Below are positions 1-10,432 of a DNA stretch of 64,000 nt, one piece after another; the first letter of the stretch is position 1; each line of letters starts with the position of its first letter. The notes under the pieces are model-generated. The model had not been told where the DNA came from and searched no databases. It saw only the letters and a list, made by a program, of their open reading frames with translations. Where the stretch lies: positions 124,001-188,000 of the forward strand of contig WHVD01000013.1 of the NCBI GenBank assembly GCA_015178975.1, written 5' to 3'. This DNA comes from Hysterangium stoloniferum (taxonomy: Eukaryota; Basidiomycota; Agaricomycetes; Hysterangiales; Hysterangiaceae). The translations under genes and the position numbers were made by a program.

Positions 1-2295
1 GTATACAGACGCTTTGGATTTTGCCTTGGGTTGTTGTCTCCAACAAGTCCAGAAGATGGCTTTAGGAGACTTAGTGGACACTAAAATCTATGCACAAGCC
101 AAGTTGGCTTTTGACCGTGCGCAGGACGTGCCATCCTTTGTTCATCAGTACAAAACCAAACAGCCCGAGATTGAGTGGTCGGATTCGTGGGGATCCACTT
201 TTGAGGCGACCGAAGTTACTGTTGAACGAGTCATTGCATATTGGAGTCGCACACTGAAAAGTGCTGAGCGTAACTATTCTGCTACTGAATGGGAAGCATT
301 AGCAGCAAAGGAGGGACTAGTCCACTTTCAACCTTTCATTGAAGGTGAACATGTTCTGCTCTTTACGGACCATGCAGCTCTGCAATGGGCTAGATCTTAC
401 GAGAACACTAATCGTCGACTAGCCGCATGGGGGGTGATATACGCTGCATTTCCAGGTCTCGAGATTTTGCATCGAGCAGGGAGAGTTCACAGCAACGTGG
501 ATCCACTGTCCAGACTCCCTCGGGTACCAGCCTTCGTGAGCCCTATTAGAGATGATTTGCAGGCTATCACCTCGACCTCTCTGTACAAGAATACTGAGGA
601 AAAACTATGGAAGGATGAACCCGCTAAGAAGGCGGTCTTCTCTACCATACTCGATTCTATGGAACCTTTTGGAGTAACTCAAAAGGTCCGACAGTCAGAA
701 TGGGATTCTCATAACGCAATAAGGAACGACCAGGAAGACGAGTCTGACTTCGCATTGCGTCATCCTCAGCTACTAATCAGCATTGAGGAGGGATATATAA
801 AGAAATTTCTAGAGGGTTATTCAAAGGACCCCGTTTTCAGGAATCTCTACGCTCTAGATACCCCTTCACCCAACGCGGTTGTTACTCCTTCTCACTACTT
901 CGTGGGAGCAAACCGACTCCTGTACTTTCGCGACTCGGACTGGAAAAGTCGAGTCTGTGTACCCAGAACTATGATTAACTCGATTCTGAGGTTGGTACAT
1001 GATAACCCTTTTGAGGGAGCACATGCCGGAGGCCAGCGGTTGTTCAACCTGATGAAAGACTGGTTCTTTTGGCCAAGAATGCTACAAGATTGCATGTCGT
1101 ACGTGTGTACCTGCGACATCTGCCAAAAAACCAAAGTCAATCGCACCACTCGTCAAGGAGCCCTCAGACTGGCTGACGTACCTTTTAGGCCATTCGAGGT
1201 AGTTTCTATGGACTTAATCACTGGACTACCCAATTCAGGAAAGGATTCGTATTCCACAGTCTTCGTCGCCGTTGATAAATTGATGCGTTACGCTATTACA
1301 ATACCTACCTTTTTCGAACCTTACGGCTGAAGGATTCGCACGAATATTTGTCAAACAGGTAGCAAGCCCCTTCAGACTGCCCTCTCGAATAATCTGTGAC
1401 CGGGATAAGAGATGGACCTGCAGGTTTTGGCGGGAAGTCTGTAAGATCTATGGTACCACCCTTGCGGTATCTTCGGCTCATCATCCTCAAACGGATGGGC
1501 AAATGAGAGAATATGAATGCGACCATAGAACAGATGCTTTGAGCCTATTGTGCCTCTGCTAAGGAAAGCTGGTCCCAGTGGATTGAGGTAGTTGTTCACG
1601 CATACAACTCGACTGTTCACAGTTCCACAAACTACGCCCCGGCCTTCTTATTAATGGGATACCTTCCAAGAGGAATGTCTCGAGTCCTAGGAGGTGACGA
1701 ACCCCTAGTTCCTAGAGAACTATCAGACAGCCCTATGGCCGACCAATGGATTCTCGAGCTAGAAAATCATCGGCAGATGGCACGGGATTCAATCGCTCGA
1801 GCCCAAGAGATTCAAGCACGAGCGTATAACAAGAAGCAAAGACCTGTAGAAGATATCTCTGAGGGAGACTTTGTATTGGTGAACCCCCACTCCCTCAAAC
1901 TGGTGGAAGTCAAGGGAACGGGGAAGAAACTAATACAAAGATGGATTGGACCATTCGAGGTCCTTGAGAAATTGAACTCTCAAGTATTTAGGCTTAAGAT
2001 CCCCCCGGAGTATCCGATGCATCCAGTCATTAATCGGGATTATCTGCGGAAATATCAACCCTCTCCTTCCAAGCTAGGTCCGAGACCCCAACTTGAGAAC
2101 CTAAGAGAGTTGAAATCAGATCATGAAGAATATGAAGTCGAAGCTATTGTTGGACATAGGAAACAGCGAAATCGTCTGCTATTTAGGGTGCGCTGGAAAG
2201 GTTATGGACCCGAAGAGGATTTGTGGTTAAGCAGCACTGACCTCAGAAATGCTCCGGCACTTCTGAGGGCGTACAAGGCGCTGTTCAACATTTAA
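1..2295 (+). pseudogene. pol: Gypsy pol fragment: RNase H, integrase, chromodomain (frameshifted)
   Basis: Reading starts in RNase H (TDALDFALG at the left edge, FTDHAALQWA near 370). An integrase zinc finger follows (HDNP...H...CDICQKTK, about 990-1135) and then the core (first catalytic Asp in VSMDLITGLP; HHPQTDGQ near 1485-1505). The frame shifts near 1310-1330 and again near 1506-1512, and a TGA at 1540-1542 interrupts it where family members read Arg (CGA). The frame recovers at 1543 and runs through the integrase C-terminal domain to a chromodomain (YEVEAIVGHR...FRVRWKGY, about 2130-2290) that ends in TAA. Chromodomains of this group direct integration to marked chromatin. The element is an integration-dead remnant. 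Confidence 0.9.
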
Positions 2296-2523
2296 CGGGA
2301 TATATGCGCTCAAGGAATCATCTATTCCATCTCTTTCGTAACTTCCTTTCAGAAATATCTCAGTTATTCAGTGAGCCATCTCATTGGCTTTTATTCTTTT
2401 TCATTTTTCTATCCCTCCGGTCGATTGGGACAACCACTAATTGGCGGCGGACACATTTCCCCAAAACCCGGCCACAATTAATGAATTTTATTTAACGACC
2501 AACCGAGCGGAGTTTCAATTCAA

Positions 2524-2536
2524 TATATATAAAAAA
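2524..2536 (+). promoter_or_regulatory. TATA-like box between pol and the extra ORF
   Basis: A TATATATAAAAAA-type stretch lies 105-115 bp before the ATG at 2641. It is followed by a pyrimidine-rich leader (about 2560-2635), a common fungal core-promoter layout. It suggests that the downstream ORF has its own promoter inside the element. This is inference from composition and spacing only. Confidence 0.4.
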
Positions 2537-2640
2537 GTACACGTAAATTCGCATACATTTTCTTTATCTTTCACACCACGTCCTTCACCTATCTACAGCC
2601 CTTCCCTCTATCTTCAACTTCACCACTTTATCGTGCTATA

Positions 2641-4605
2641 ATGCTCCCTTTCCAACAAAACAAGCAAGTCCTCCCTAAGTTCAAAAAGGTCCCGTGAGCC
2701 CCGACAGCCAGTACATCCACGACCGGCGGGGGATTCATCACCCGCGTGCCTCGTACAGACAATGTCGAGAGCAATTGGGGTACCCAAGAATCAACCCCCC
2801 TGTCGACCTTCTCCTTTGGTTATGAGCCGGGGGGAAATACTGGTACGGATTGGAGCAAGCCGTTAGGCCCCTCCGTCAGACCGTCATCTGAGGAAGTCGC
2901 TGCTATCATGCGGAAGCAGGAAATGTTTATGGAAGAACACAACGCAAGGAGGCTCACCCACAAAAGAGAAAGGCGTGCTGAGTATAGAAGTCAACAGGAG
3001 GCGAGGGGAGCAAGAGAAGGAGTCCCCTCCAAGCGGCAGCGGCGTGAGTACAGAGCGCAATTCGGAAACAGAGCTTCCGTGCCAATCCTTCCCCCCACGG
3101 GAGAGAAATGGGCCGACTTCGTGGAGACTGATGATAGTGAGGGTGGGACGCCTTGCATTAGGACGACGGGAACCAAGAGCTGGAAGGAGAAGGAGGGCAT
3201 CTTTTACGACTGGGAGCTACTTCGACGCATTAAGTTGCAACGAATAGTTCTTACCCGAGGGGACGGTCAAACGTTGCCCCAACGAGAAAAAGAATACCGT
3301 AGGGGACCAATTGATTTTTCCTCGGATGAGGATGAGGAGGAAGACGAGAACAGGAATGGCGTGTATAGCATCCGATCTCTGGGAGAGGATTGCCATGAAG
3401 GGTTCCTTCTCCCGTCTAAAGTTCGCTTCGTAACCAGCGACCCCAACCAAAGACAAACGCGGAGACCGTCATCCAGAGTATGGAGGGGTCACCGCCCTAG
3501 TCAACAGTCACTGGAATGCGAACCTTCCACAATTCCGGTCCCACATCTTTCGCCAACGTCGAGGCCCCTTCCCATCATTCACCCTACACACACCCCCTCA
3601 GCCCTGATTCTAACGCCTCATTTACCTCCCTCAGCCCAACGCGAACCTTCCCCGATTCTGGCGCCTTGTCTCTCTCCCTCCCCGAAAGCTATACCGGTAC
3701 CGACCCAACTTCCACCGTCACTGGGTATCCCTCCCGACTCTCCGTATTCATATTGCGTGTCCTTGGGTAGCCCTATCCAGGACCTTCCACCAGAGCGAAT
3801 GGATGTCGATTTGGACCCCCCTACACCGGACGTCATCGATCCCATGGCAAGCAGAAAGGCGAAGGAGATGCAGAAAGCCACCACTCCTCTCCGAGAACAA
3901 TCCCCTATTCCCGTCCTCGACAGCCCGCTTCCCCTCACTGAGCCCGTATCCACAACTTTCTGGATGCGAGTAGCTGTCAACTACCCTTCCGAACAGTTTC
4001 CTGTCAGAAGGGTGCTATCACAGCTCGTGCCAGTACTTCAGCAACTGGTCCTTCAAGGGAGCCTCAAGGGTTGTCGCGGTCTGGCTCCGTTGTCGGAGAT
4101 AATGGAGGATTTCTATCTCTCCTTCAAGGATCTCACAGAGGGGAAGAACTTTGCACGAGCAGCACAGGAGATTAAACTCTCTATGTTCCGGCACATCATA
4201 GTGGAGCTTCACCATCTGCCCCCAGACTCAGTGAATGTCCTCTCTATTGCTGGCTTAGTAGATTTACTCGAGGCCCTCGTCCTGACACCTCCCACAGAGA
4301 CCACCATGCAGCCACATGTTCCTGCCCCACTGCCCGCGTCTTCGTTTGCCCTCCCCAATGCTCCTCTTCTCGCGCGGATTTCCGCTCCACCGGTTAGTGT
4401 CCGCGCAGTCGTTCGTTGCAGAGAGAAAGCCTACAGACGATGGGCCGACTCCTTGTACAGGAATTCTAGTGATTTGGCTCGGGCGAGAATAGCTGAATCC
4501 TTCAGAGTAAAAAGGGAACGATGGGGAAACATCATTTTGGACCTTGGGGGATCCTCACAGGAAGCTTGGGGCGGCGTCCCAGATGCTCTTCGACACCTAG
4601 TATAG
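2641..4605 (+). pseudogene. Extra sense ORF between pol and 3' LTR of Gypsy family A
   Basis: The ATG at 2641 opens a frame that meets a TGA at 2695-2697 after 18 codons and then stays open to TAG at 4605, about 655 codons in all. The stop reads as CGA turned TGA, so the parent protein probably ran straight through. Visible features are an Arg/Glu-rich helical segment near the start (EEHNARRLTHKRERRAEYR), an acidic patch (DEDEEEDE), a long Pro/Ser-rich middle and a helical C-terminus (YRRWADSLYRNSSDLARARI). I recognise no catalytic domain and no zinc knuckle. Ordinary gag-pol Gypsy elements lack a gene here; env-like genes occupy this position elsewhere, but no signal peptide or membrane segment is visible. 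Function unknown. Confidence 0.65.
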
Positions 4606-4630
4606 CACATCCCTTCGAACTGGGGGGCAC

Positions 4631-5275
4631 TGTAAAGGGTATGCATATATGCATAATTGGACTAAGGAATAATAGTTGGATTATAGTACATTATTATTTA
4701 TCTTTTATTTTCTTTCTTTATATTCTTTCTATATTTCGAGCACACCTTTATTTTGTAGTTCGAAGCTTTGTGTATACGTATGGGCGCTCTCGGCGCCAAA
4801 AAGGATAGACAACTTTTACCCAGCAGACACCACCTCGTAAACGACCCAGACGTCGAATAGCGAGAGGTGTCAAGGGTAACGTCTCAACTACCTTTAAAGG
4901 TAGTATTCTCTTGCATACTAACGTACTTTGGACTCGAACCACAAAGGTCAAGTTCCAATCTAAGGTCTTTGCGCTAGTCAACATTATAGTCGACTCACGC
5001 TATTATTTCTTTACTCTAGATATTCAGCTTCGCGTTGATTATCTATTTTACATCTAGCTACGAGTTGTACCGTGAAGGTCAACTCTTTCATTCTTTCATT
5101 CTAGCCATCAAGAGCAACTGTACAGTTGCTCTTGTGACGCATAGCGTGTCTTCTTACTAGTACAGCTTGTCTAGTAATCTATGGTATTGTACTGTACGGT
5201 CAATACCTGCTAATAGTAGTTGAATAAACACTATTCTTCATATATCGAACGGTCAGAATCTATCAACTCTTCACA
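4631..5275 (+). repeat. 3' LTR of Gypsy family A
   Basis: It begins TGTAAAGGGTATGCATATA directly after a polypurine tract and ends CTCTTCACA. The whole stretch aligns by eye with the solo LTR at 6060-6697, including the shared blocks GGGCGCTCTC, GTTGTACCGTGAAGGTCAACTC-like and GAACGGTCAGAATC. Its start is set by the TG after the polypurine tract and its end by comparison with the solo copy. Confidence 0.9.
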
Positions 5276-6054
5276 CACTCGTTGACTCCTTCATCATCTC
5301 GTGCTCCTTCTCTCACTTTCTCTTATATTGCACTGAATAGGTCAATATCCTTCCTTTCTACTCATTTCTTTGTATATAGAACGGTCAGAACTTCTGCCAC
5401 TCTTCACAGCTGTGCAGTAAAATATGTGTGTGATAAGTTTATTTATTGTGGATTTCTGGCCCTCCTTATATACATTTTGATAACTAATTATTTAACTATT
5501 TAATTATTTTATGATACTGTATCATCACTGAGTCAGTAATGATATCATGTCTAACTATTTATTACCCTTTTTCAATCATAGGACTCCCATGTCTGAGACA
5601 AGGGTTCTACTCTAAGCCTGAACTCGAAGGTTCACAGGCCAAGATCTGGGTCAGAATCAAATGCCAATGATTCAAAGGTTTGCTTAAGTAACAGGTCACA
5701 TGACACCAAAAATGCGCACATGCAAAGCAATATGCTGGGAAGCAATAACTAAGTAAATAAAAATTAAATGATTAGTTAAAAATTATAATAAATTAAATAA
5801 GATATAATAGCATAATATGAGCTCCTATATGCTATTATTATGTGAAGTTAAAAGGAACTAGGCCTTATATTTCACAATAAATTCGAAAAAATACTAATTA
5901 ATTCAAAGAAAATTAAGAGAACCTTATGAGATAAAGCTGATACCTCAGAAATGAGTATGTACAGGTCTACTATTTATACTATTTATTTAATATTTATAAA
6001 AAAGCCGCACTTTCAGCACTTGTGTAGGTGTAATGTATTAGGCTTATTTTAATA
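5276..6054. other. AT-rich gene-free spacer with repeat scraps
   Basis: There is no credible coding frame. Positions 5370-5408 repeat the last 40 bp of the family A LTR (GAACGGTCAG...CACTCTTCACA), either a fragment of another copy or a local duplication. Positions 5955-6055 match, in inverted orientation, sequence at about 18480-18640. The rest is AT-rich DNA without a recognisable feature. Confidence 0.6.
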
Positions 6055-6059
6055 CTTAT

Positions 6060-6697
6060 TGTGAAGGGTATGCATATATCATGATTGGACTGTGGAATAA
6101 TACATATATTATAGTATTATATTATTTAGTTCTTACTCTTTTTCCCTAACTCTCTAGATCTTCGAGCATACCCGTATTTCTTAGTTCGAAGTCTTGTGTA
6201 TATCTATGGGCGCTCTCAGCGCTAAAGAGAGACAACTTTTTACCCAGCAGACACCACTTCGTAACGACTCAGACGTCAAATAACGAGAGGTGTCAAGGGT
6301 AGTATCTCAGCTACCATAAAGGTAGCATTCTCTAGTCTACTAATAGCCTTTTGAACTCGAACCGCTAAGGTCGAGTTCCGCTTTCAAGACTTTGCGCTCG
6401 TCGACACCGTAGTCGACTCACGCTACTAATACTCTATCCTAGACACTCAGTCTTTAGCTGAGTATCCTTCTTATTTCTAGCTACTAGTTGTACCGTAAAA
6501 GGTCAACTCGTTATATTACTGTTCTAAGCCGTCACGAGCAACTATACAGTTGCTCTTGAGGCGTGCAGTGCGTTCTTATACTAGTACTAACAGTCTAGTA
6601 GTCTATAGTATTGTACTGACGGTCAATACTCTCTAATAGTAGTTGAATAAACACTATTCTTCGTATATAGAGCGGTCAGAATCCACCACTCTTCACA
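6060..6697 (+). repeat. Solo LTR, Gypsy family A (TSD CTTAT)
   Basis: TGTGAAGGGT...CTTCACA is flanked on both sides by CTTAT (6055-6059 and 6698-6702), a perfect 5-bp target-site duplication. It has the same orientation and general sequence as the LTR at 4631-5275. A lone LTR with an intact duplication is the usual product of recombination between the two LTRs of one element. Confidence 0.93.
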
Positions 6698-6702
6698 CTT
6701 AT

Positions 6703-7168
6703 TTTCCGAAAAAGGAGTCCAATGCTCAATCAAAATGTGCAAATACTCAATTCACTGCAAGGTAAAATAATTTAAGTATTTGATATTAATCAGTGGCAGC
6801 CTTAATAGACTTAGAACCCCTGAAGTCAAGAGTTTATATGCACCCTACTTCGCAAAGAAGGTTTTGAGAGCTGCTTGTACAAGCTTGTTCTTTTTCTGTG
6901 ATAACAACTACTAAAATAACAATTTACTGATTCCGAAGCGCTAGCTAGTTTATATATATTTTATACTATTTATCAAACAGTAAAAATATTTATAAACAGG
7001 TCAAAAGATTAGATATAGAATAAAACACTATTTGGCTAATATATGCTTTATTTACACTAACCTACAGGGTCTACTGTGATACTAACTTATCAGGATCTTA
7101 ATGTAGTCTTAGGATCTTGCAAGGATATTCTCAGTATTTATTTATGTGAATATACTTTACTGATTCAC
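6703..7168. other. AT-rich spacer, no feature seen
   Basis: This stretch has low-complexity AT-rich DNA with no open frame of note and no match by eye to the LTR families of the window. Confidence 0.5.
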
Positions 7169-7219
7169 TGTTATGACTGGACAATCCCGCCGGACTCCGG
7201 GCACTAACCCATATGCCCC
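7169..7219 (+). repeat. Fragment of a family D-like LTR start
   Basis: TGTTATGACTGG followed by a CCGGACTCCGGGCACTAAC-type stretch matches the sense-strand start of the family D LTR (reverse complement of 18353 downward, and of 21221 downward). It breaks off where the family B fragment at 7225 begins. Confidence 0.6.
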
Positions 7220-7224
7220 CACGC

Positions 7225-7448
7225 TGTTAAGAACTGAAAACTGACTAATGTCAGTGGCCGACAGGGACCGATTGGAAGGACTTGGCTTCAGCTTATGTGC
7301 TGCGCCCTCGCAAATATCTGTAGGGTGTCCTTAGATTTCGGATGGGCGAAGACTAATCCTAAAGAGTTCCTTTCAGCGAGATACCAATCGGGACCGAAGG
7401 ACAAGTCGAGTGTCGGGCCAAGGGGTCAGGGCCAGGAGTGGGCGAGTG
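7225..7448 (-). repeat. Partial family B LTR
   Basis: TGTTAAGAACTG... matches the first 220 or so bases of the complete family B LTR at 14501-15199 and then stops. CACGC occurs just before it (7220-7224) and again at 7449-7453, but the right end lacks the normal LTR terminus, so it is a deleted copy or a chance flank. By comparison with families D and E the LTR reads on the minus strand. Confidence 0.65.
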
Positions 7449-7675
7449 CACGCAAAGGTGGATGTGACAGCATCCTGCTGTTTCTTCTCTGCCTCTTCCT
7501 GCAACCTCCAATCTTCTGTAACCTTCCACGACCATTCCTTCCTTTTTTCCTCTGCTTCCTTCTCTCCCTTCACCCACTCCAGCTCATGTTTTTCCACTTC
7601 TTCCACCTCCTTCAATTCCTGCATCAACACTCCTCCTCCTCTTGTTGTCACTTCAACTCCTCCATCCTCTGTCAT
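7373..7675 (-). pseudogene. Antisense Glu/Lys-rich ORF in family E element
   Basis: This frame runs opposite to the host element. It encodes a Glu/Lys-rich helical segment (ELKEVEEVEKHELEW, EKEAEEKRKEW) and runs into the family B fragment at its 3' end, so it is truncated. A TATAAAAA motif lies about 150 bp upstream on the same strand (near 7830). Position, orientation and the EAE/EAEE-rich composition match the antisense ORF of element D (11002 onward). Function unknown. Confidence 0.45.
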
Positions 7676-8566
7676 TTTCGTTGAAGTTCTTTGACTTTCA
7701 ACATTTTTGCAAGTATGGCAATTTCAGCATCTGAATCTTCTGGAGTGTTGGCAAATAAGGGATAGTGAATTGACATGCAAGTTGTGGTTAAAGAAAGAAA
7801 ATCGTTATTTTGAATATTTGGAAGTTTTTATACTCAGATCAGCAGCTGAAACTCTCCACTTCCAAATTTGCATAATTTCATGACACATCATGCATAACTG
7901 ACAGTTCAATGCTCAGTACCTAATTGCCTCTATGGGATTTCAGCCTAATAGGGGGGTACTGTTATGACCTGTTCCCAGATACTTCAATATCCAATATCAT
8001 CCAAAACATCTGACCTCTGCCCAAAGTCTCCAATCTGACTTCCTGCCTCAATATCTGATTCTGACTTCCAACTACAGAACATTCATAGTTCCCATACTTC
8101 CAGATCTCACCTTTGTTCCACATTTGGTAACTTGTCGACTGACAAGTATTCACTCATTTACTTATTGTATTCCCATTGCAGAATATTTTCCTTAGTCCAT
8201 CTTATTGTATTCCCATTTCAGAACACTTCTGATTCCATCTTATTGTGATCTTAGTTTGTAGTACAATAACAAGAAAACTTACATATATTAGTTTCTGCGA
8301 ATTTGTACTTTACATTAGATCTGATATCGATTTAGTTTCTTATTCCTTCCTTCTCTCTGTACACTCGATATTTGGAACTCTCCGGAACTCTGAATATCCA
8401 TATCTTCTGGCATAACATTCCCATCTCTGAAATTAAGAACTTTGAGCATTTGCATAGAGGCACAGCATATAAGCTGAAGCTGACATCCTGACCCTATTTG
8501 GAAGTTTTCGAGTTTCCAGTCATTTCCCAATAGTTCTGGAATAAGTTCCTGACATGACACTTAACA
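7449..8566 (+). mobile_element. 3' end of a plus-strand Gypsy element, family E
   Basis: The last 500 bp of internal sequence precede a 3' LTR (7960-8566). The junction GCCTCTATGGGATTTC...AATAGGGGGGTAC|TGTTATGACC closely parallels the polypurine tract and LTR start of family D (AAAGGGAGGGTAC|TGTTACAG on the minus strand near 10796), so D and E are sister families. Pol is missing. The upstream part is covered by the family B fragment. Confidence 0.75.
7960..8566 (+). repeat. 3' LTR of family E
   Basis: TGTTATGACCTGTTCCCAG...TTAACA follows a polypurine tract. It is the inverted counterpart of the solo LTR at 8927-9794: shared segments include the ACTTGTCAGT/GACAAGTTACC region and the AGAAAGAAGGAAGGAATAAG region. 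Flanks are GGTAC (internal) and ATACT (downstream), consistent with a 3' LTR rather than a solo LTR. Confidence 0.85.
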
Positions 8567-8921
8567 ATACTATATATCCACCCTGTTTGAAATACCAGCG
8601 CACCCTAACAGTTTTTGTGAGGGCACAACATATACATTGAAGCCAAGCTCCACTTTGCCTTATAGAATCAGACCTCCCAATTAGTACCATTCACTATTTT
8701 TGGACCTCTGAAATCATCCCCTTTTGCCTCCCTTGCTTAGATCTTAACACTGCTGCAGGTGGCTCTGCTATAGTTGGCTCTGATGCAGTGGCTGCATTGC
8801 ATAGGTAGTATGCAGCTTTGCCACCATTACAAAAGCCAATTAAGTGGGGTCGTGGACAAGGAAGTGCAGTTGCTCAAGTGCAACAACCAATTTTTCAGTT
8901 AGCACCACATCCACAGCAGGG
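8567..8921 (+). other. Decayed Pro/Gln-rich coding remnant, left part
   Basis: The last 110 bp before the solo LTR read as a Gln/Pro-rich stretch (AVAQVQQPIFQLAPHPQQGH). The same motif type (PI-x-QLAP) resumes after the LTR at 9800 and expands into tandem repeats, so one former reading frame was split by the insertion. No start or function is recognisable. Confidence 0.4.
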
Positions 8922-8926
8922 TCATC

Positions 8927-9794
8927 TGTTAAGTACCATGTTGGGAACTTATTCCAGAAAGTATCAGGAAATGTCTGGGAACTTGGAAACCTTGGGATAG
9001 GTTCAGGATGTTGGCTTCAGCTTATGTGCTGCACCTCAAACACTCAGAATGTCCTTAATTTCAGAAACGGGATTTACACTGGGAGAATACAGATATTCAG
9101 AGTTCTGAAGAGTTCTGAAATATCAAGCATACAGAAAGAAGGAAGGAATAAGAAACTAAGTCAATATCAGATCTAAGGTAAAAGTACAAATTCATGGAAA
9201 CTAATTGTTAGGGATTGTCTGTACTCAGACTACAGTAGATACCATGTACTTAAGTCAATTACAAAGTTAAGGACCTATGTACTGTCCTTAACTACCTAGA
9301 TTATATACATACTTGTGCATCTAGCTAAGATCTAAAGCAGTACTAGGTATCATGACCCTTCTCAGAATCATGCACAGACCATGTAATCTAATATCTAAAA
9401 ACTACTAAAGATATTCATCGATAGCACTATAATCCAAACCTTGGGAAGTCAGATACAGTAAGACAACAATTATAGATATAACTGTCTAGGGTTGGCATTA
9501 AGATAAGCCCTGACACTAATATAAGTTCTTTCATTATTGTACTATAAATCATAATAAGACAGATTTAGGTGAGTATTCCAAAACAGGAATACAACAAGCA
9601 AACAAGTGAATACTTGTCAACTGACAAGTTACCAAATGCAGAACAAGGATGGGGGGGTCCAGAAGTATGGGAACTATAAATGTTCCATAGTCAGAAGTCA
9701 GGTCAGATATTTGAGTCAGGAAGTCAGATCAGAGACTCAAGGTGGAAAGTCAGATAAGTACAGAAGATTGAGTATCTGGGAACAAGTCATTACA
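8927..9794 (-). repeat. Solo LTR, family E (TSD TCATC), with nested LTR
   Basis: TGTTAAGTACCATG...AAGTCATTACA is flanked by TCATC on both sides (8922-8926, 9795-9799). It is inverted relative to the LTR at 7960-8566. Its extra length over that copy is mostly explained by the 310-bp LTR nested at 9206-9515. Confidence 0.9.
9206..9515. repeat. Nested 310-bp solo LTR, family F (TSD CTAAT)
   Basis: TGTTAGGGATTG...AAGCCCTGACA sits inside the family E solo LTR and is flanked by CTAAT (9201-9205, 9516-9520). The sequence on either side rejoins the family E LTR as seen at 7960-8566. The short length and TGTTAGGG/CTGACA termini would fit a Ty1/Copia LTR, but no internal sequence is present to confirm it. 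Confidence 0.88.
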
Positions 9795-9908
9795 TCATCA
9801 ACCAGTACATGTGCCTGTTGAGCCACAGGTACCAATTGTCCAATTAGGACCAGTCCAGCATGGTCATCCACCTATTAATGCCATGCCTCAGTTCCGGGCA
9901 CAGATACA

Positions 9909-10187
9909 TACCTATTTTGCAGTTAGCCCCACCACAGCATCATCTTCCATCTAGAAATCCAGCTCAACAACAACAATCAAATATTTTGCAGTTAGCCCCC
10001 ACCACAGCATCATCTTCCACCTGGAAATCCAGCTCAACAACAACAACAACAACAACCTATTTTATAGTGGGCACCACCACTACAGTATCACCATCCACCT
10101 GGAAATCCAGCTCCATAACAACAACAACCACCTATTTTGCAGTGGGCACCACTACAGCATTACCATCCACCTGGAAATTGTCAGGGT
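9909..10187 (+). repeat. Four tandem 65-75-bp Pro/Gln-coding repeats
   Basis: The unit CCTATTTTGCAGTtAGCCCC...CCACCTGGAAATCCAGCTCAACAACAACAA occurs about four times with a variable CAA tract. In one frame it reads PI-x-QLAP...HLPPGNPAQQQQ; later units have stops. It continues the motif seen before the solo LTR at 8830-8921, so it is the right half of an interrupted, decayed repeat-protein gene. Confidence 0.65.
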
Positions 10188-10191
10188 ATTG

Positions 10192-10216
10192 ATTTTATTT
10201 TATTTTATTTTATTAT
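10192..10216. repeat. TTTTA microsatellite
   Basis: This is a short run of TTTTA pentamers directly after the Pro/Gln repeats. Confidence 0.8.
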
Positions 10217-10432
10217 GTACCTACAAGACAAGTACAGGCAAAGGTGCAAGTGCAATTACATAATCATGCTGCTGCCCACACGAAAAGTGACATAGCACAG
10301 TGGCACCATGACACAATGCATTGGTGGCATGGGCAAATGACAGCACTGATGTAAGGCCGACACTGCCGTCACCATCACCATTGTAAGGCCACCATCATTG
10401 TCACAAGGCTGCCATCACCATAAGGATGCCAC

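Larger units (their letters stand above)
1..5275 (+). mobile_element. Ty3/Gypsy chromodomain retrotransposon, family A, 3' part
   Basis: The window opens inside the element, so its 5' LTR, gag, protease and most of the reverse transcriptase are missing. In order it holds the RNase H part of pol, an integrase with HHCC zinc finger and broken core, a chromodomain ending at 2295, a promoter-like stretch, an extra sense ORF (2641-4605), a G-rich polypurine tract (about 4620-4628) and the 3' LTR. Frameshifts and stops in pol show that this copy is dead. The left target-site duplication lies outside the window. Confidence 0.9.

Noticed and set aside
7960-8566. Family E LTR as a solo LTR
   Set aside because: Flanks GGTAC and ATACT do not match, and a polypurine tract precedes it, so it is a 3' LTR of a truncated element.
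9909-10187. Tandem repeats as a CRISPR array
   Set aside because: Units are contiguous and coding-like with CAA length variation; there are no spacers, and the host is a eukaryote.
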